This document shows, piece after piece, positions 16,693 to 25,357 of a stretch of DNA of 64,000 nucleotides; position 1 is the first letter of the stretch, and every line of letters begins with the position of its first letter. The translations under genes were made by a program, and so were the position numbers. The stretch is from Alicyclobacillus tolerans. Lineage in GTDB: Bacteria; Bacillota; Bacilli; Alicyclobacillales; Alicyclobacillaceae. The stretch is taken from positions 62,001-126,000 of the forward strand of contig NZ_JXBW01000007.1 in NCBI RefSeq assembly GCF_001447355.1, written 5' to 3'. Under the pieces are notes generated by a model. It was given only the letters and a program-made list of their open reading frames with translations. It was not told the origin of the DNA and did not search any database.

Positions 16693-16717
16693 TTGGTACT
16701 TGAAGGAGGAATGGTCG

Positions 16718-17257
16718 ATGGCGGTCATCCGCATTCGTGACACTGGCACAGAGATCCGCGGCGAAGATGAAGTGCGTACGTTCCTCACCGCGAACGACGT
16801 GTACTACGATCACTGGGACGTCGAGGCAAAAATGCCTGCCCACCTACAAAACAAGTTTGTCTTGACCGATGCAGAAAAGGACGAAATTCTTGCGGCCCTC
16901 AACGAAGACATCCAGGCGCTTAGTCAGAAACGAGGGTACGTCAAATGGGACGTAATTGCCCTGTCAGACAGCACGCCGAATATTGAAGACATGTTAAAGA
17001 AGTTTGAGCAGGTGCACACGCACACGGAGGATGAAGTGCGTGCCATCGCGGCTGGCAGCGGCATTTTCGTGATCAAAGGCAGGGATGGATACTTTGACGT
17101 CGTCCTGCAAGCAGGCGATGTGATCTCGGTGCCGGAAGGCAATCCGCACTTTTTCACATTGACAGACGAACGGAAAGTGGTCGCTGTACGACTGTTTATC
17201 GATCCCGCTGGCTGGGTGGCACACCCTTATGCCGATCCCGCTTTTCAGCAAGCGTGA
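16718..17257 (+). CDS. mtnD: Acireductone dioxygenase
   Basis: 179-residue cupin enzyme. Metal ligands of ARD are present: HTHTEDEVR (His, His, Glu) near residue 95 and the later His in GNPHFFTL. It oxidises acireductone to the 2-keto precursor of methionine plus formate (Fe form). The ATG at 16718 has GAAGGAGGA upstream. In B. subtilis mtnD is in the mtnWXBD operon; here it is transcribed the other way, behind the MFS gene. A strong terminator follows. Confidence 0.95.
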   Translation: MAVIRIRDTGTEIRGEDEVRTFLTANDVYYDHWDVEAKMPAHLQNKFVLTDAEKDEILAALNEDIQALSQKRGYVKWDVIALSDSTPNIEDMLKKFEQVHTHTEDEVRAIAAGSGIFVIKGRDGYFDVVLQAGDVISVPEGNPHFFTLTDERKVVAVRLFIDPAGWVAHPYADPAFQQA

Positions 17258-17273
17258 GTATCCTTTATAAGAA

Positions 17274-17316
17274 GCAAAAAGCGACGGCCGAGATGGGCCG
17301 CCGCTTTTTGTTTTTC
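17274..17316. terminator. Rho-independent terminator after mtnD
   Basis: Near-perfect stem AAAAAGCGACGGCC / GGCCGCCGCTTTTT (one mismatch) followed by GTTTTT. The A run makes it work in either direction, so it probably also ends the convergent small sporulation-type gene. Confidence 0.9.
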
Positions 17317-17321
17317 AGACG

Positions 17322-17432
17322 TCAGCAGGTTGCCGTTGCAACCGGAGCTGCCGGAACGAACAGGAAGAAGAGCACAAAGATGATGAGGAACACAACCGCC
17401 CAACGCGTATACCCACCGAAAACACCGTACAT
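17322..17432 (-). CDS. YjcZ-like 36-residue hydrophobic peptide
   Basis: MYGVFGGYTRWAVVFLIIFVLF... has a Gly/Tyr-rich N-terminus followed by one hydrophobic segment and a short tail. This layout is that of the YjcZ family of tiny sporulation proteins. AAAGGAGG lies about 8 bases before the ATG, an excellent SD. Convergent with mtnD. The family match is by layout only. Confidence 0.6.
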   Translation of the reverse strand: MYGVFGGYTRWAVVFLIIFVLFFLFVPAAPVATATC

Positions 17433-17553
17433 ATATCGTCATCCTCCTTTGTCATGGTGGATTCGATATACGATATGTAAGCCGCTAGGCGGCGCCAAGG
17501 GCATTCGCCCGGTAGCCCGTATTTTGGGCGGATCGCCATCGGAGTAACTTGCC

Positions 17554-18180
17554 TCAGTTCACACCAATGCCATACCATAATAACGAAACGATCTCTTCCG
17601 CGATGGTGTTCACGTCGGCAGCAGCACCTAGCCTTTGCATGTGCCCCTTGCCAATGACCAACAGCGACAAATATGTGCGGGCGATGAACTCCGGGGATGC
17701 TTGGCGAATGCCACCTGCGTGCATCTCTTCTTCAAATGCACTGGCCAAGGCCTCCAGCAAACGCTCCTCTGCCAAGCGCAACTCGGCCAACTGTTCCGTC
17801 GACAATACGTCTTCACTGCCGCGCATAATAAAATTCATGTCCAAGGTGACGTCGATGCTTAGGCGAATACGGGTAAGCCTTTCGAGACGAGCATACAGCG
17901 GCTCTGAACTCTCAAGAATGGCAAGGGTCCGCTGCCGCGAAATCTCCATAACATATAGCAACGAGCGCAGAAACAATTCCGCTTTGGATGCATAGTAATA
18001 GTACAATACGGCCTTCGTCACTTCAGCCTCCCGCGCAACCTCACTCATGCTGACACTGTCAAAGCCAGATTTCATAAAGCATTTCGCGGCAACCTGCAGT
18101 ATCCGGTCCGCAGTAGGCACATCCACCGAATCTGCCGGTGGTCGCCCAGGACGCCGTGACCGTGATTCCTCTTTTCGCAC
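17554..18180 (-). CDS. TetR/AcrR family regulator
   Basis: 208 residues. The N-terminal helix-turn-helix (ADRILQVAAKCFMKSGFDSVSMSEVAREAEVTKAVLYYYYASKAELF pattern, residues 24-70) is a typical TetR DNA-binding domain; the C-terminal part is a ligand/dimer domain without recognisable relatives. It is divergent from the MMPL exporter gene 150 bp away, so it most likely represses that exporter and itself. Confidence 0.9.
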   Translation of the reverse strand: MRKEESRSRRPGRPPADSVDVPTADRILQVAAKCFMKSGFDSVSMSEVAREAEVTKAVLYYYYASKAELFLRSLLYVMEISRQRTLAILESSEPLYARLERLTRIRLSIDVTLDMNFIMRGSEDVLSTEQLAELRLAEERLLEALASAFEEEMHAGGIRQASPEFIARTYLSLLVIGKGHMQRLGAAADVNTIAEEIVSLLWYGIGVN

Positions 18181-18275
18181 GCCACAGCCCTCCTATCCAA
18201 CAGCCATCCGATTCGCATACACATCAGTATAGCATGCCCAAAGCAAACTCTGTGGTTAGCGCCATATAGACAGAC

Positions 18276-18302
18276 AAATTAACCTTCCGGTATATTTAAT
18301 TT
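18276..18302. promoter_or_regulatory. Candidate operator between tetR and MMPL gene
   Basis: An inverted repeat AAATTAA-N13-TTAATTT lies in the divergent promoter region, about 30 bp before the MMPL start. Its place fits a TetR operator; it is A+T-rich and could equally be promoter sequence. Confidence 0.35.
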
Positions 18303-18331
18303 CGGATCGATATCCTAATCTCAAGGAGAGG

Positions 18332-20551
18332 ATGTGTGTGGGAGGAATGGAGGACACAAGTTACCTAGGTGTACTTGCTAAATGGACCACTGGACGAAGA
18401 AGCAAGTGGCTTACGCTTTTTATATGGATTTTCTGCACAGTGGTGGCGTCGCTGGCATTCCCAGCGGCAAACCGAGTAGAAAGCAACAATGCTTCCTATT
18501 TGCCAAATTCCGCTCCCAGTGTGCAGGCAGAAGAACGGATAGAGAAGAATTTCCCTGCATCAACCGGGACACCGGCACTGGTGGTGTGGTATGACAGCCA
18601 AGGGCTCACAAACAAGGATATCGAAATCATCAAAAGCGTTTCCGAGAGGCTCCAGAGTCATCCGGTTGCTTCGCAGATCGCAGTACCGCCTCTTGCCTCC
18701 ATGCCAGCAGCTGCCCTCGCGCCATGGATGTCTAAGGACAAAACGACTCTCGTATTACCGATCACGCTCAAAAGCAGCGCTACACAAGCGCAATTGCATC
18801 AAGCTGTGGTACAGATTCAACACGTTGTGGATGCCGCGGCAGGCAGTCGCGCTATCCAGGGCCCACTGAGCGGCAATGGACTTCACGTGCGAATTACCGG
18901 TCCAGCTGGCATCGCGGTCGACGCGGTCAGTTTATTTCAACACGCGGATTTCGCTTTGCTTATGGCAACGACATTACTCGTTCTCGCACTGCTTATCGCC
19001 ATCTACCGTTCACCCATTCTCGCGTTTGTACCGCTGGTGACCGTCGGGATCGCATATGGGCTCATCAGCCCAATCCTCGGGGAGTTAGCCGCTCACCACT
19101 GGATCACCTTTGACGCGCAAACAACATCCATCATGACAGTCCTACTATTCGGAGCTGGCACAGACTATTGCCTGTTGATGGTCGCCCGGTACCGAGAACA
19201 ATTGTATCAATCCGAAGACAAGTACAGCGCCATTCGCAAAGCTGTCGGCGGATCAGCCGGGGCCATTGCCATGAGTGGACTTACCGTCGCGCTCGCACTC
19301 TTGTCACTGCTTTTCGCACGGTACCAGTCGTACCATGAATTTGCCGTTCCGTTTTGCTTGGCCATTGCCATCATGGCTCTCGCCGGCGTGACACTGTTGC
19401 CCGCCCTCCTTGCCATCCTGGGGCGTGTCGCGTTCTTTCCTTTCATACCGCGCCCAGACGCGGGTACCAAGGCCACGTCCCATCGGCCATCGCGCGTTCG
19501 GCGCGGTGAGCCGGGCGCACTCAGTCGGTGGGTTGGTCACACGGTCACATCGCGATCAGGCATCGTCACGACCTTGGGCATGCTGATTTTAATCGGGCTC
19601 GGATTATTCACGTTTCAGATCCGAACGACGTACAGTCTCATCTCGTCGTTTCCACCATCAATGCCTTCTCGCGAAGGCTATGCCATTTTGTCGGAGCACT
19701 TTGCCAAAGGCGCACTCGCACCCGTCGAATTGCTCGTACCGAGCGATTCTGCACAGGCGGTAACCAAGGCACTCAAAGACGAACCGTACATCGACACGGC
19801 CTACATTGCCGCAACCAATACACACAATCGCGTCGCGCTTGTCGACATCACGTTGGCAACGGACCCGTACAGCAATACAGCAATGGCCGATCTCGCCCGA
19901 ATTCGCAGTGTCGCAGAGAAGGTATTGGACGCGCAATCAACCGATAGCGCAAAGCACCAGGTTTGGATCAGTGGGCCCACGGCCACACAGGCCGATACGA
20001 ATGCTTTGACAAATCGCGATACAGGCGTCGTAGTGCCGATTGTTATTGGCATGATTGCCTTACTCCTGTGCATGTACTTGCGTTCGATTGTTGCAGTGGT
20101 CTATCTCATCGTCACCGTCGTCTTGTCGTACCTCGGCGCACTGGGAGCAGGTTGGCTGGTCATACACTACGCGCTTGGCTCGCCTGCCATCCAAGGTGCG
20201 ATACCGTTGTACGCATTTGTGTTTCTGGTCGCACTCGGGGAAGACTACAACATTTTTGTGTTGTCGCGTATATGGCAAGCAAAGGGTCGCGTACCCCATC
20301 AGGAAGCCATTGAACAGGCCGTAAGTTCGACGAGTGGCGTCATAACATCGGCCGGACTCATCCTGGCTGGCACCTTCGCAGTTTTGGCCAGTCTTCCCAT
20401 TCAAGTGCTCGTTCAATTTGGTATCGTATCTGCCATAGGCGTGCTTTTGGATACGTTTGTCGTCCGTCCATTCATCGTTCCTGCCATCACGTCACTCTGT
20501 GGGCGTTTTGCATATTGGCCATCCTATCCGTCTACGAAAAGCCATCAATAA
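18332..20551 (+). CDS. MMPL/RND-type exporter
   Basis: 739 residues with the two-fold repeat of MMPL proteins: an N-terminal TM, a soluble loop (residues about 35-200), five TM segments, a second TM and soluble loop (about 415-545) and a last set of TM segments. Characteristic motifs are LLFGAGTDYCLLMVARYRE and its second copy ALGEDYNIFVLSRI, holding the Asp and Tyr of the proton relay. It probably exports lipids or hydrophobic compounds. The start is ambiguous (ATG 18332, GTG or ATG a few codons later). Regulated by the divergent TetR, by inference. Confidence 0.88.
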   Translation: MCVGGMEDTSYLGVLAKWTTGRRSKWLTLFIWIFCTVVASLAFPAANRVESNNASYLPNSAPSVQAEERIEKNFPASTGTPALVVWYDSQGLTNKDIEIIKSVSERLQSHPVASQIAVPPLASMPAAALAPWMSKDKTTLVLPITLKSSATQAQLHQAVVQIQHVVDAAAGSRAIQGPLSGNGLHVRITGPAGIAVDAVSLFQHADFALLMATTLLVLALLIAIYRSPILAFVPLVTVGIAYGLISPILGELAAHHWITFDAQTTSIMTVLLFGAGTDYCLLMVARYREQLYQSEDKYSAIRKAVGGSAGAIAMSGLTVALALLSLLFARYQSYHEFAVPFCLAIAIMALAGVTLLPALLAILGRVAFFPFIPRPDAGTKATSHRPSRVRRGEPGALSRWVGHTVTSRSGIVTTLGMLILIGLGLFTFQIRTTYSLISSFPPSMPSREGYAILSEHFAKGALAPVELLVPSDSAQAVTKALKDEPYIDTAYIAATNTHNRVALVDITLATDPYSNTAMADLARIRSVAEKVLDAQSTDSAKHQVWISGPTATQADTNALTNRDTGVVVPIVIGMIALLLCMYLRSIVAVVYLIVTVVLSYLGALGAGWLVIHYALGSPAIQGAIPLYAFVFLVALGEDYNIFVLSRIWQAKGRVPHQEAIEQAVSSTSGVITSAGLILAGTFAVLASLPIQVLVQFGIVSAIGVLLDTFVVRPFIVPAITSLCGRFAYWPSYPSTKSHQ

Positions 20552-20653
20552 ATGAACGTGGCGAGGCATGGCGACCAGCGCCTCCTCGCCGTTTGGGTTT
20601 TGCACAAGCAGCTTCGACACAGACACAATACAAGCGATTGTGCACCGCATTCC

Positions 20654-20694
20654 ACAAAAAAACCGCCGATTCGGATACTCCGAAACGGCGGTTT
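20654..20694. terminator. Terminator of the tRNA operon and the MMPL gene
   Basis: Perfect stem AACCGCCG / CGGCGGTT with an inner TTCGGA/TCCGAA pairing. On the minus strand it is followed by seven T residues, giving a classic terminator for the tRNA cluster. In the other direction a short TTTAT follows. Confidence 0.92.
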
Positions 20695-20701
20695 ATCATG
20701 T

Positions 20702-20778
20702 TGGCGGAGCCGACGGGATTCGAACCCGCGATCTCCTGCGTGACAGGCAGGCATGTTAGGCCTCTACACCACGGCTCC
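20702..20778 (-). tRNA. tRNA-Asp (GTC)
   Basis: 77-nt cloverleaf with acceptor GGAGCCG/CGGCTCC, T-loop GGTTCGAATCC, anticodon loop CTGTCAC (anticodon GTC) and encoded CCA. Last of three co-directional tRNA genes. Confidence 0.97.
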
Positions 20779-20781
20779 AAG

Positions 20782-20857
20782 TGGTTGCGGGGGCAGGACT
20801 TGAACCTGCGACCTTCGGGTTATGAGCCCGACGAGCTGCCAACTGCTCCACCCCGCG
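20782..20857 (-). tRNA. Initiator tRNA-fMet (CAT)
   Basis: 76-nt cloverleaf. The unpaired C1-A72 end and the GGG/CCC base pairs next to the CTCATAA anticodon loop are initiator hallmarks. CCA encoded. Confidence 0.95.
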
Positions 20858-20866
20858 ATATAAAAC

Positions 20867-20942
20867 TGGTGGGTCATGAAGGACTCGAACCTTCAACCTG
20901 CCGATTAAGAGTCGGATGCTCTACCAATTGAGCTAATGACCC
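20867..20942 (-). tRNA. tRNA-Lys (CTT)
   Basis: 76-nt cloverleaf with acceptor GGGTCAT/ATGACCC, anticodon loop CTCTTAA (anticodon CTT), T-loop GGTTCGAGTCC and CCA. First tRNA of the cluster. Confidence 0.97.
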
Positions 20943-20964
20943 GGGTGTTCGGCGAACGCTTATA

Positions 20965-20993
20965 AATATAACACAGGAATTTGCCCTTGTCAA
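20965..20993 (-). promoter_or_regulatory. Sigma-A promoter of the tRNA cluster
   Basis: On the minus strand a consensus TTGACA (20988-20993) is followed 17 bases later by TATATT (20965-20970), about 22 bp before tRNA-Lys. Near-perfect housekeeping promoter. Confidence 0.9.
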
Positions 20994-21208
20994 ACAGAAC
21001 TTACATCTTCGACTTCAAATTCATGTAGCTCCGGGACAAATGGACGATTTTCTGCTGTACGCTCTTCCAAAAATCGGCGAACGAGCTTTTTGACGTCTTG
21101 CATTGCATGACCTTTGTTCTTTCGTAACACCTGACACATAGGAATTTCTGCACAGGTCGCGACATACATACCGTCTGGCAACTGGAACAAGGAAATGTGT
21201 AGCTTCAT
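20990..21208 (-). CDS. Hypothetical protein, HicB-like fold possible
   Basis: 72 residues from the ATG at 21208 (GGGGGAGGA upstream). The start MKLHISLFQLPDGMYVATCAEIP and the following helix (HAMQDVKKLVRRFLEE) faintly resemble the strand-strand-strand-helix of HicB/UPF0150 domains. No HicA toxin partner is adjacent, so a toxin-antitoxin role is not supported. Its 3' end overlaps the -35 box of the tRNA promoter by 4 bp. Confidence 0.6.
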   Translation of the reverse strand: MKLHISLFQLPDGMYVATCAEIPMCQVLRKNKGHAMQDVKKLVRRFLEERTAENRPFVPELHEFEVEDVSSV

Positions 21209-21263
21209 CAGTATTCCTCCCCCATCCCATTGTATACGCCAAACGTCCCACACAAAATGGTCA

Positions 21264-21578
21264 TCAGGCTTTTGCGACAAGCACGATGTCCTCTGCCACA
21301 ACGTCGCACCACGCCAGGGTCTCCCGAATATCGCGGACGAGATCAGGCACGATGTCGTTCAGTTCTTCGTTTGAAATGCCCTGTTCAATCGCCACGGTCT
21401 GATGCACCACAAGGTGGATGGAATCGACATTGGCTGGTCGAATCCGAAACCGCCGGCCAAGCCGACGATGCAAATGGTGCACGCAGATTCGCTGTACCAG
21501 ACACGCGATGAGTTTTTGCTCTTTTTCCGTTAAAGCGATTCCAGGATGCTTAACTTGAATTTGCAATAGATCGGCCAT
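21264..21578 (-). CDS. Hypothetical protein
   Basis: About 104 soluble residues (MADLLQIQVKHPGIALTEKEQ...), with a central basic stretch and an acidic C-terminus. GAGGGG lies upstream and suits either a TTG at 21584 or the ATG at 21578. Same strand and 55 bp ahead of the previous hypothetical gene, so possibly in one transcript. No family recognised. Confidence 0.55.
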   Translation of the reverse strand: MADLLQIQVKHPGIALTEKEQKLIACLVQRICVHHLHRRLGRRFRIRPANVDSIHLVVHQTVAIEQGISNEELNDIVPDLVRDIRETLAWCDVVAEDIVLVAKA

Positions 21579-21722
21579 ACGCAACTATGCCCCTCAAGCA
21601 GCCGGCAATCGACTCTTCATTCGTTCTTATTGTACATGTGAAAAGTTCGATTGTCGTTGGAGAGTGTTGCTAGGGCAAGCGCTGTTTGGTTGCCATAGGC
21701 CGATCAGACTGCGAAGCCAAGC

Positions 21723-22052
21723 TCACGCGTGATATGCCCCGGCGCCAATGATCAGCAACACAAGCGCGATGATCCATCCCGCAATTCGGCGCGATCGCGC
21801 ATGTTGAAGCGACGTCATCACGTGTAAGATGACCACCGCGGCAACCATCAGAATTGGATGGCCGATGAACTGCCAATGCGGCCGCCGAACAATCCATGTA
21901 ATAATGCCCAAAATCACCTGCAAGTCAAATAAACCGACGACGATTCCACGAAACGCCTTCGGCAACCCGGCTTTGCTTGCAATTTCCCAGGCTGTCGCGA
22001 CAATCGCGAGCAGGATCAAAATCACCCCGTAAATCATGTGTACATGGCCCAT
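21723..22052 (-). CDS. Four-TM membrane protein of unknown function
   Basis: 109 residues starting MGHVHMIYGVILILL after a GGGAGGGGA SD. Four hydrophobic segments are visible, with several conserved-looking histidines near the membrane faces (HVHM, HPIL, ILHVMTSLQHA), which could bind haem or metal, but this is inference. Stands alone and divergent from ykuS. Confidence 0.72.
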   Translation of the reverse strand: MGHVHMIYGVILILLAIVATAWEIASKAGLPKAFRGIVVGLFDLQVILGIITWIVRRPHWQFIGHPILMVAAVVILHVMTSLQHARSRRIAGWIIALVLLIIGAGAYHA

Positions 22053-22144
22053 ATCTTCCCCTCCCTTCTGCACATCAACTGCATATTTTCGCGCAGCACT
22101 CAAACACTACCGAATGCATGACCATAACCCTTGGAGGGATGACG

Positions 22145-22387
22145 ATGAAGTCTGTGGCGGTAGAACAAGGTTTGACACCTGTAAAAGAGTACCTACAACA
22201 ACAAGGGTGTCAAGTGGTCGATATGACGGGCGAGCGCCAACAGCCCGGCGTATGTGCGGTCGTCATCACCGGATCCGACAAAAACATCATGGGCATCCAA
22301 ACCGTAGTCAACAATGTCCCGGTCATCTCAGCCGATGGCTTGTCCCCAGAAGACGTATACCAACGCGTCAAAGAGTACATTCACTGA
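22145..22387 (+). CDS. ykuS: UPF0180 family protein YkuS
   Basis: 80 residues matching YkuS: KSVAVEQGLTPVKEYLQQQGCQVV, then VVITGSDKNIMGIQT, then VISADGLSPEDVYQRV, which line up with the 81-residue B. subtilis protein. Function unknown. GGAGGG precedes two close ATG codons (22139 and 22145); the second has better spacing. Convergent with glcK across a short hairpin. Confidence 0.85.
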   Translation: MKSVAVEQGLTPVKEYLQQQGCQVVDMTGERQQPGVCAVVITGSDKNIMGIQTVVNNVPVISADGLSPEDVYQRVKEYIH

Positions 22388-22395
22388 TGTGGCGG

Positions 22396-22419
22396 GCGAC
22401 AGGCAAAGTCGCCTGTCGC
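22396..22419. terminator. Hairpin between ykuS and glcK
   Basis: 9-bp perfect stem GCGACAGGC/GCCTGTCGC with a 6-base loop between two convergent genes. No T run on either side, so termination is uncertain. Confidence 0.45.
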
Positions 22420-22424
22420 TCACC

Positions 22425-23366
22425 TTACACCGTTTCGATTTCCTGAAGAACGAGCCGCGCCGCCCCGAGTACACCCGCCTGGGAACCCAGCTTCGCCGGA
22501 ACAATCGTGCAGGCGCGCGCCACGCGAGCCAAGGCCTCTCGATGAAACGCCTTGCGCAATGGCTCAATCAATGCGTCGCCGGCGTTGACAACCCCACCTG
22601 CGATCACAATGACGTCCGGATTCAGAATGTTGGCTCCGATCGACAAGCCGACGGCAAGCCAGTGAATCATGTCGTCCACAACCGCTTTCGCCTTCGCGTT
22701 GCCCGCCTCTGCCAACTCGAAGATTTCCTTCGAGGTCAATTCACGCCCTTCTTTGCCGACGAGACCAGCTTGTTCCGCATGACGAGACAGAGCTGTCGCT
22801 GACGCCAGAGTTTCCAGGCAGCCATGGTGGCCACAATTGCACAACTCCCCGTCGTTTTTGACCATAATATGGCCAATTTCCCCCGCCATATTGGTCACAC
22901 CGCGGTGAATGCGGCCATTGATGACGATCCCGCCACCAACACCGGTACCCAGCGTCACGCACAAGGCGGTGTTGGCATTGCGCCCCGCACCCAGCCTAAC
23001 CTCACCGAGCGCAGCGACGCTGGCGTCGTTGTCAACGCGAACCGGTTTGCCCAGCTCCCTGGTGAGCCTCTCTCCCAAAGGTACATCCCGCCAATGGAGA
23101 TTGACAGACTCCTCAATCCATCCTCGTTCGACATCAAGAAAGGCCGCCATGCCAACGCCTACCCCGATGACTTCCGCCCAGGCAATTCCCGCCTGGGCAG
23201 TCATCTTCTTGGCTGTTGCGGCAACTTCGCGGCAGAATGCCTCCGCTCCCCGCTCTGGCTCCGTCGGTACGGACTCGCTGGCGATGACCTCACCAGCTTC
23301 GTTGACGAGCGCCAACTTGACGTTCGTACCGCCGATGTCGATGCCTAAAGCCAACTTTCCACTCAT
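22425..23366 (-). CDS. glcK: ROK-family glucokinase
   Basis: 313 residues. ATP-binding DIGGTNVKLALV at the N-terminus, catalytic VDNDASVAALGE, phosphate loop TLGTGVGGGIV and the ROK zinc site CNCGHHGCLE are all present. It phosphorylates glucose to glucose-6-phosphate with ATP in the cytoplasm. It follows pgi with 26 bp between them, so the two form a glycolysis entry operon. Confidence 0.94.
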   Translation of the reverse strand: MSGKLALGIDIGGTNVKLALVNEAGEVIASESVPTEPERGAEAFCREVAATAKKMTAQAGIAWAEVIGVGVGMAAFLDVERGWIEESVNLHWRDVPLGERLTRELGKPVRVDNDASVAALGEVRLGAGRNANTALCVTLGTGVGGGIVINGRIHRGVTNMAGEIGHIMVKNDGELCNCGHHGCLETLASATALSRHAEQAGLVGKEGRELTSKEIFELAEAGNAKAKAVVDDMIHWLAVGLSIGANILNPDVIVIAGGVVNAGDALIEPLRKAFHREALARVARACTIVPAKLGSQAGVLGAARLVLQEIETV

Positions 23367-23392
23367 CCCGTTGCCCCTTCTCCCTTAGTTCA

Positions 23393-24667
23393 TCACTTCT
23401 GCAAGCGAGCCCTCATTTCGCTCTTGTATGCTTCAACGCCGGGCTGATCGAATGCGTTGATACCAAGTAGGTAACCACCAAATGCACAAGCGACTTCAAA
23501 GAAGTATACCAATTCTCCGTAGAGCGATTCGGCATCGCCGCGGGCCTCAATCCGGATATTCGGAACGCCGGCTTCGCTATGGGCAATCATGACCGACTCG
23601 ACGGCAACTTCCTGCAGCTTGTGGAACGAAACGTTCTCCAAATAGCGGTTCTTTTCGTCCAATCCCACTGGCACTTTCAATTCTGGCGCATCATCGATAA
23701 ACGCGTCGAGCACCGTTTCGACGAGCACCTTGCGCGAATCTTGAACGTACTGACCCATCGAATGCAAATCAGTCGTATATTGCAACATGGTCGGGTAAAG
23801 GCCGATACCGTCTTTGCCTTGGCTTTCGCCGAACAACTGTTGCCACCAGCCGGCAAAATCAGCCACGCGCGGCTCATAGGTCACAAGTGCTTCGGCGACA
23901 AATCCTTGTTGATACAACACGTGGCGTGCCAAGGCGTATTGTACCGCTGGATTGGCCGTGATCGCTACTTTCGCAAGCTGATCCCGCATATTGGCAGCTC
24001 CCTGCATCACCTTCCGGTAGTCGACGCCAGCGAGTGCCATCGGCAACAACCCAACCGCCGACAAGACCGAATAGCGACCGCCAATATCGTCTGGAATCGG
24101 CAGCGTCACGTACTTCTTCTCGTCCGCGTACACGCGCAGGCTGCCCTTTTGCGCATCCGTGATGGCACAGATACGAGCGGACGCCTCCGCCTCACCGTAA
24201 CGCTTCTCTAAGTAGTCGCGGAACGTATGGAACACCGCCGACGGCTCCAGGGTCGTCCCAGATTTCGAAACAACCACCAAAGTGACTTCGCGGCTGTCCA
24301 GGTACTTTAAGAGATGAGCATGGTATGTAGGGCTGAGCTGTTGACCAGCGAAGATAACTTCGTGTTTGCCTTCTTTCGTAAACTCTGGCTGCACCATCGA
24401 CAGGACCGAACGAGCACCCAGATAGGAGCCACCGATGCCGATGACGACCGTCACGTTCGACTTCGCACGGAAATCAGAGGCGATTTTGTCGATGTCCGCA
24501 TACAACGACTCGTGATTATCGACAGGCCATGACATCCAACCCTTACCGAATGCATCGCGATCGCGATTCTGCAATTCACCGTAAGCAAACTCAGCAAGTG
24601 GTGCCAAACGTTTCTCATGTTCTTCGGTAAACCATTTTCTCACTTTTTCCAGATGCAGTTGAATCAT
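23393..24667 (-). CDS. pgi: Glucose-6-phosphate isomerase
   Basis: 424 residues. Conserved features are GIGGSYLGARS, the SKSGTTLEPS phosphate-binding loop, the GGRYSVLSAVG segment and the QGKDGIGLYPTMLQYTTDLHSMGQ active-site region with catalytic Glu/His. It interconverts glucose-6-P and fructose-6-P. Slightly shorter than the 450-residue B. subtilis enzyme but with all motifs. First gene of the pgi-glcK pair. Confidence 0.96.
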   Translation of the reverse strand: MIQLHLEKVRKWFTEEHEKRLAPLAEFAYGELQNRDRDAFGKGWMSWPVDNHESLYADIDKIASDFRAKSNVTVVIGIGGSYLGARSVLSMVQPEFTKEGKHEVIFAGQQLSPTYHAHLLKYLDSREVTLVVVSKSGTTLEPSAVFHTFRDYLEKRYGEAEASARICAITDAQKGSLRVYADEKKYVTLPIPDDIGGRYSVLSAVGLLPMALAGVDYRKVMQGAANMRDQLAKVAITANPAVQYALARHVLYQQGFVAEALVTYEPRVADFAGWWQQLFGESQGKDGIGLYPTMLQYTTDLHSMGQYVQDSRKVLVETVLDAFIDDAPELKVPVGLDEKNRYLENVSFHKLQEVAVESVMIAHSEAGVPNIRIEARGDAESLYGELVYFFEVACAFGGYLLGINAFDQPGVEAYKSEMRARLQK

Positions 24668-24729
24668 ATCTGTCCCTCCTAGACCTAACGAATCTCCCTC
24701 AGTATCTTACCACAGTCGACAGTTATCCA

Positions 24730-25344
24730 TTAGATTGCAAGACGATTCACCGCATGGATGCGGACACCTGATGCTTCCGAATATTCAATGATATTCATGC
24801 ACGCGTTCTCTTGTACGATCCGCCGATAATTGCGGGCGTCACTGCCAAGTAAGCCAACCAACAACAAGCGATTAATGGTGTTGTGGGCGACCACGGCAAT
24901 ATCACAATCCGCGAACCGCTCAATAAGCCGAGAAAAGGCAGTCAGTACTTCTTGCTGGCGCTGCCCGATGTCCTCGCCGCCCGGAATGTTGACATCCGCG
25001 GGATCAGCGAGCCATTGCGCGTACATATCCGGATAACGTTTGTTGACCTCGGCGCGTGTCAACCCCTCCCAAGAGCCAAAACCCACCTCGCGAAAAGCCG
25101 GCTCGACATAAAACGCTGCACTCGCCAAGTGCGGATGTGACTCCTGAATGGCCTTCGCCGTTTCTGCCGCACGGCGCAAACCAGAGTGCACAAATGCATG
25201 TACACGCACGCCCGCAAGCATTTGTGCGGCACAGCGAGCCTGCTGCCAGCCAAGTGCAGTCAGGCCGACGTCCGACGTGCCGCAAAACCGTTCGCCATCG
25301 GCGTTGTAGACCGTCTGACCGTGGCGAAACAGGTAAACCATCAT
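24730..25344 (-). CDS. Histidine phosphatase family protein
   Basis: 204 residues of the phosphoglycerate-mutase-like superfamily. The catalytic RHG is in the first line (VYLFRHGQTVYN); the second His is in VVAHNTINRLLL, and the proton donor Glu in REVGFGSWEGLT. Substrate cannot be assigned: alpha-ribazole phosphatase, a sugar-phosphatase or a YhfR/GpmB-like enzyme are possible. Co-directional with helD, 13 bp downstream of it. Confidence 0.88.
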   Translation of the reverse strand: MMVYLFRHGQTVYNADGERFCGTSDVGLTALGWQQARCAAQMLAGVRVHAFVHSGLRRAAETAKAIQESHPHLASAAFYVEPAFREVGFGSWEGLTRAEVNKRYPDMYAQWLADPADVNIPGGEDIGQRQQEVLTAFSRLIERFADCDIAVVAHNTINRLLLVGLLGSDARNYRRIVQENACMNIIEYSEASGVRIHAVNRLAI

Positions 25345-25357
25345 GCCCGCATCCTCC

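Noticed and set aside
20990-21208. HicB antitoxin of a toxin-antitoxin pair.
   Set aside because: No HicA-like toxin next to it, and the similarity is only faint.
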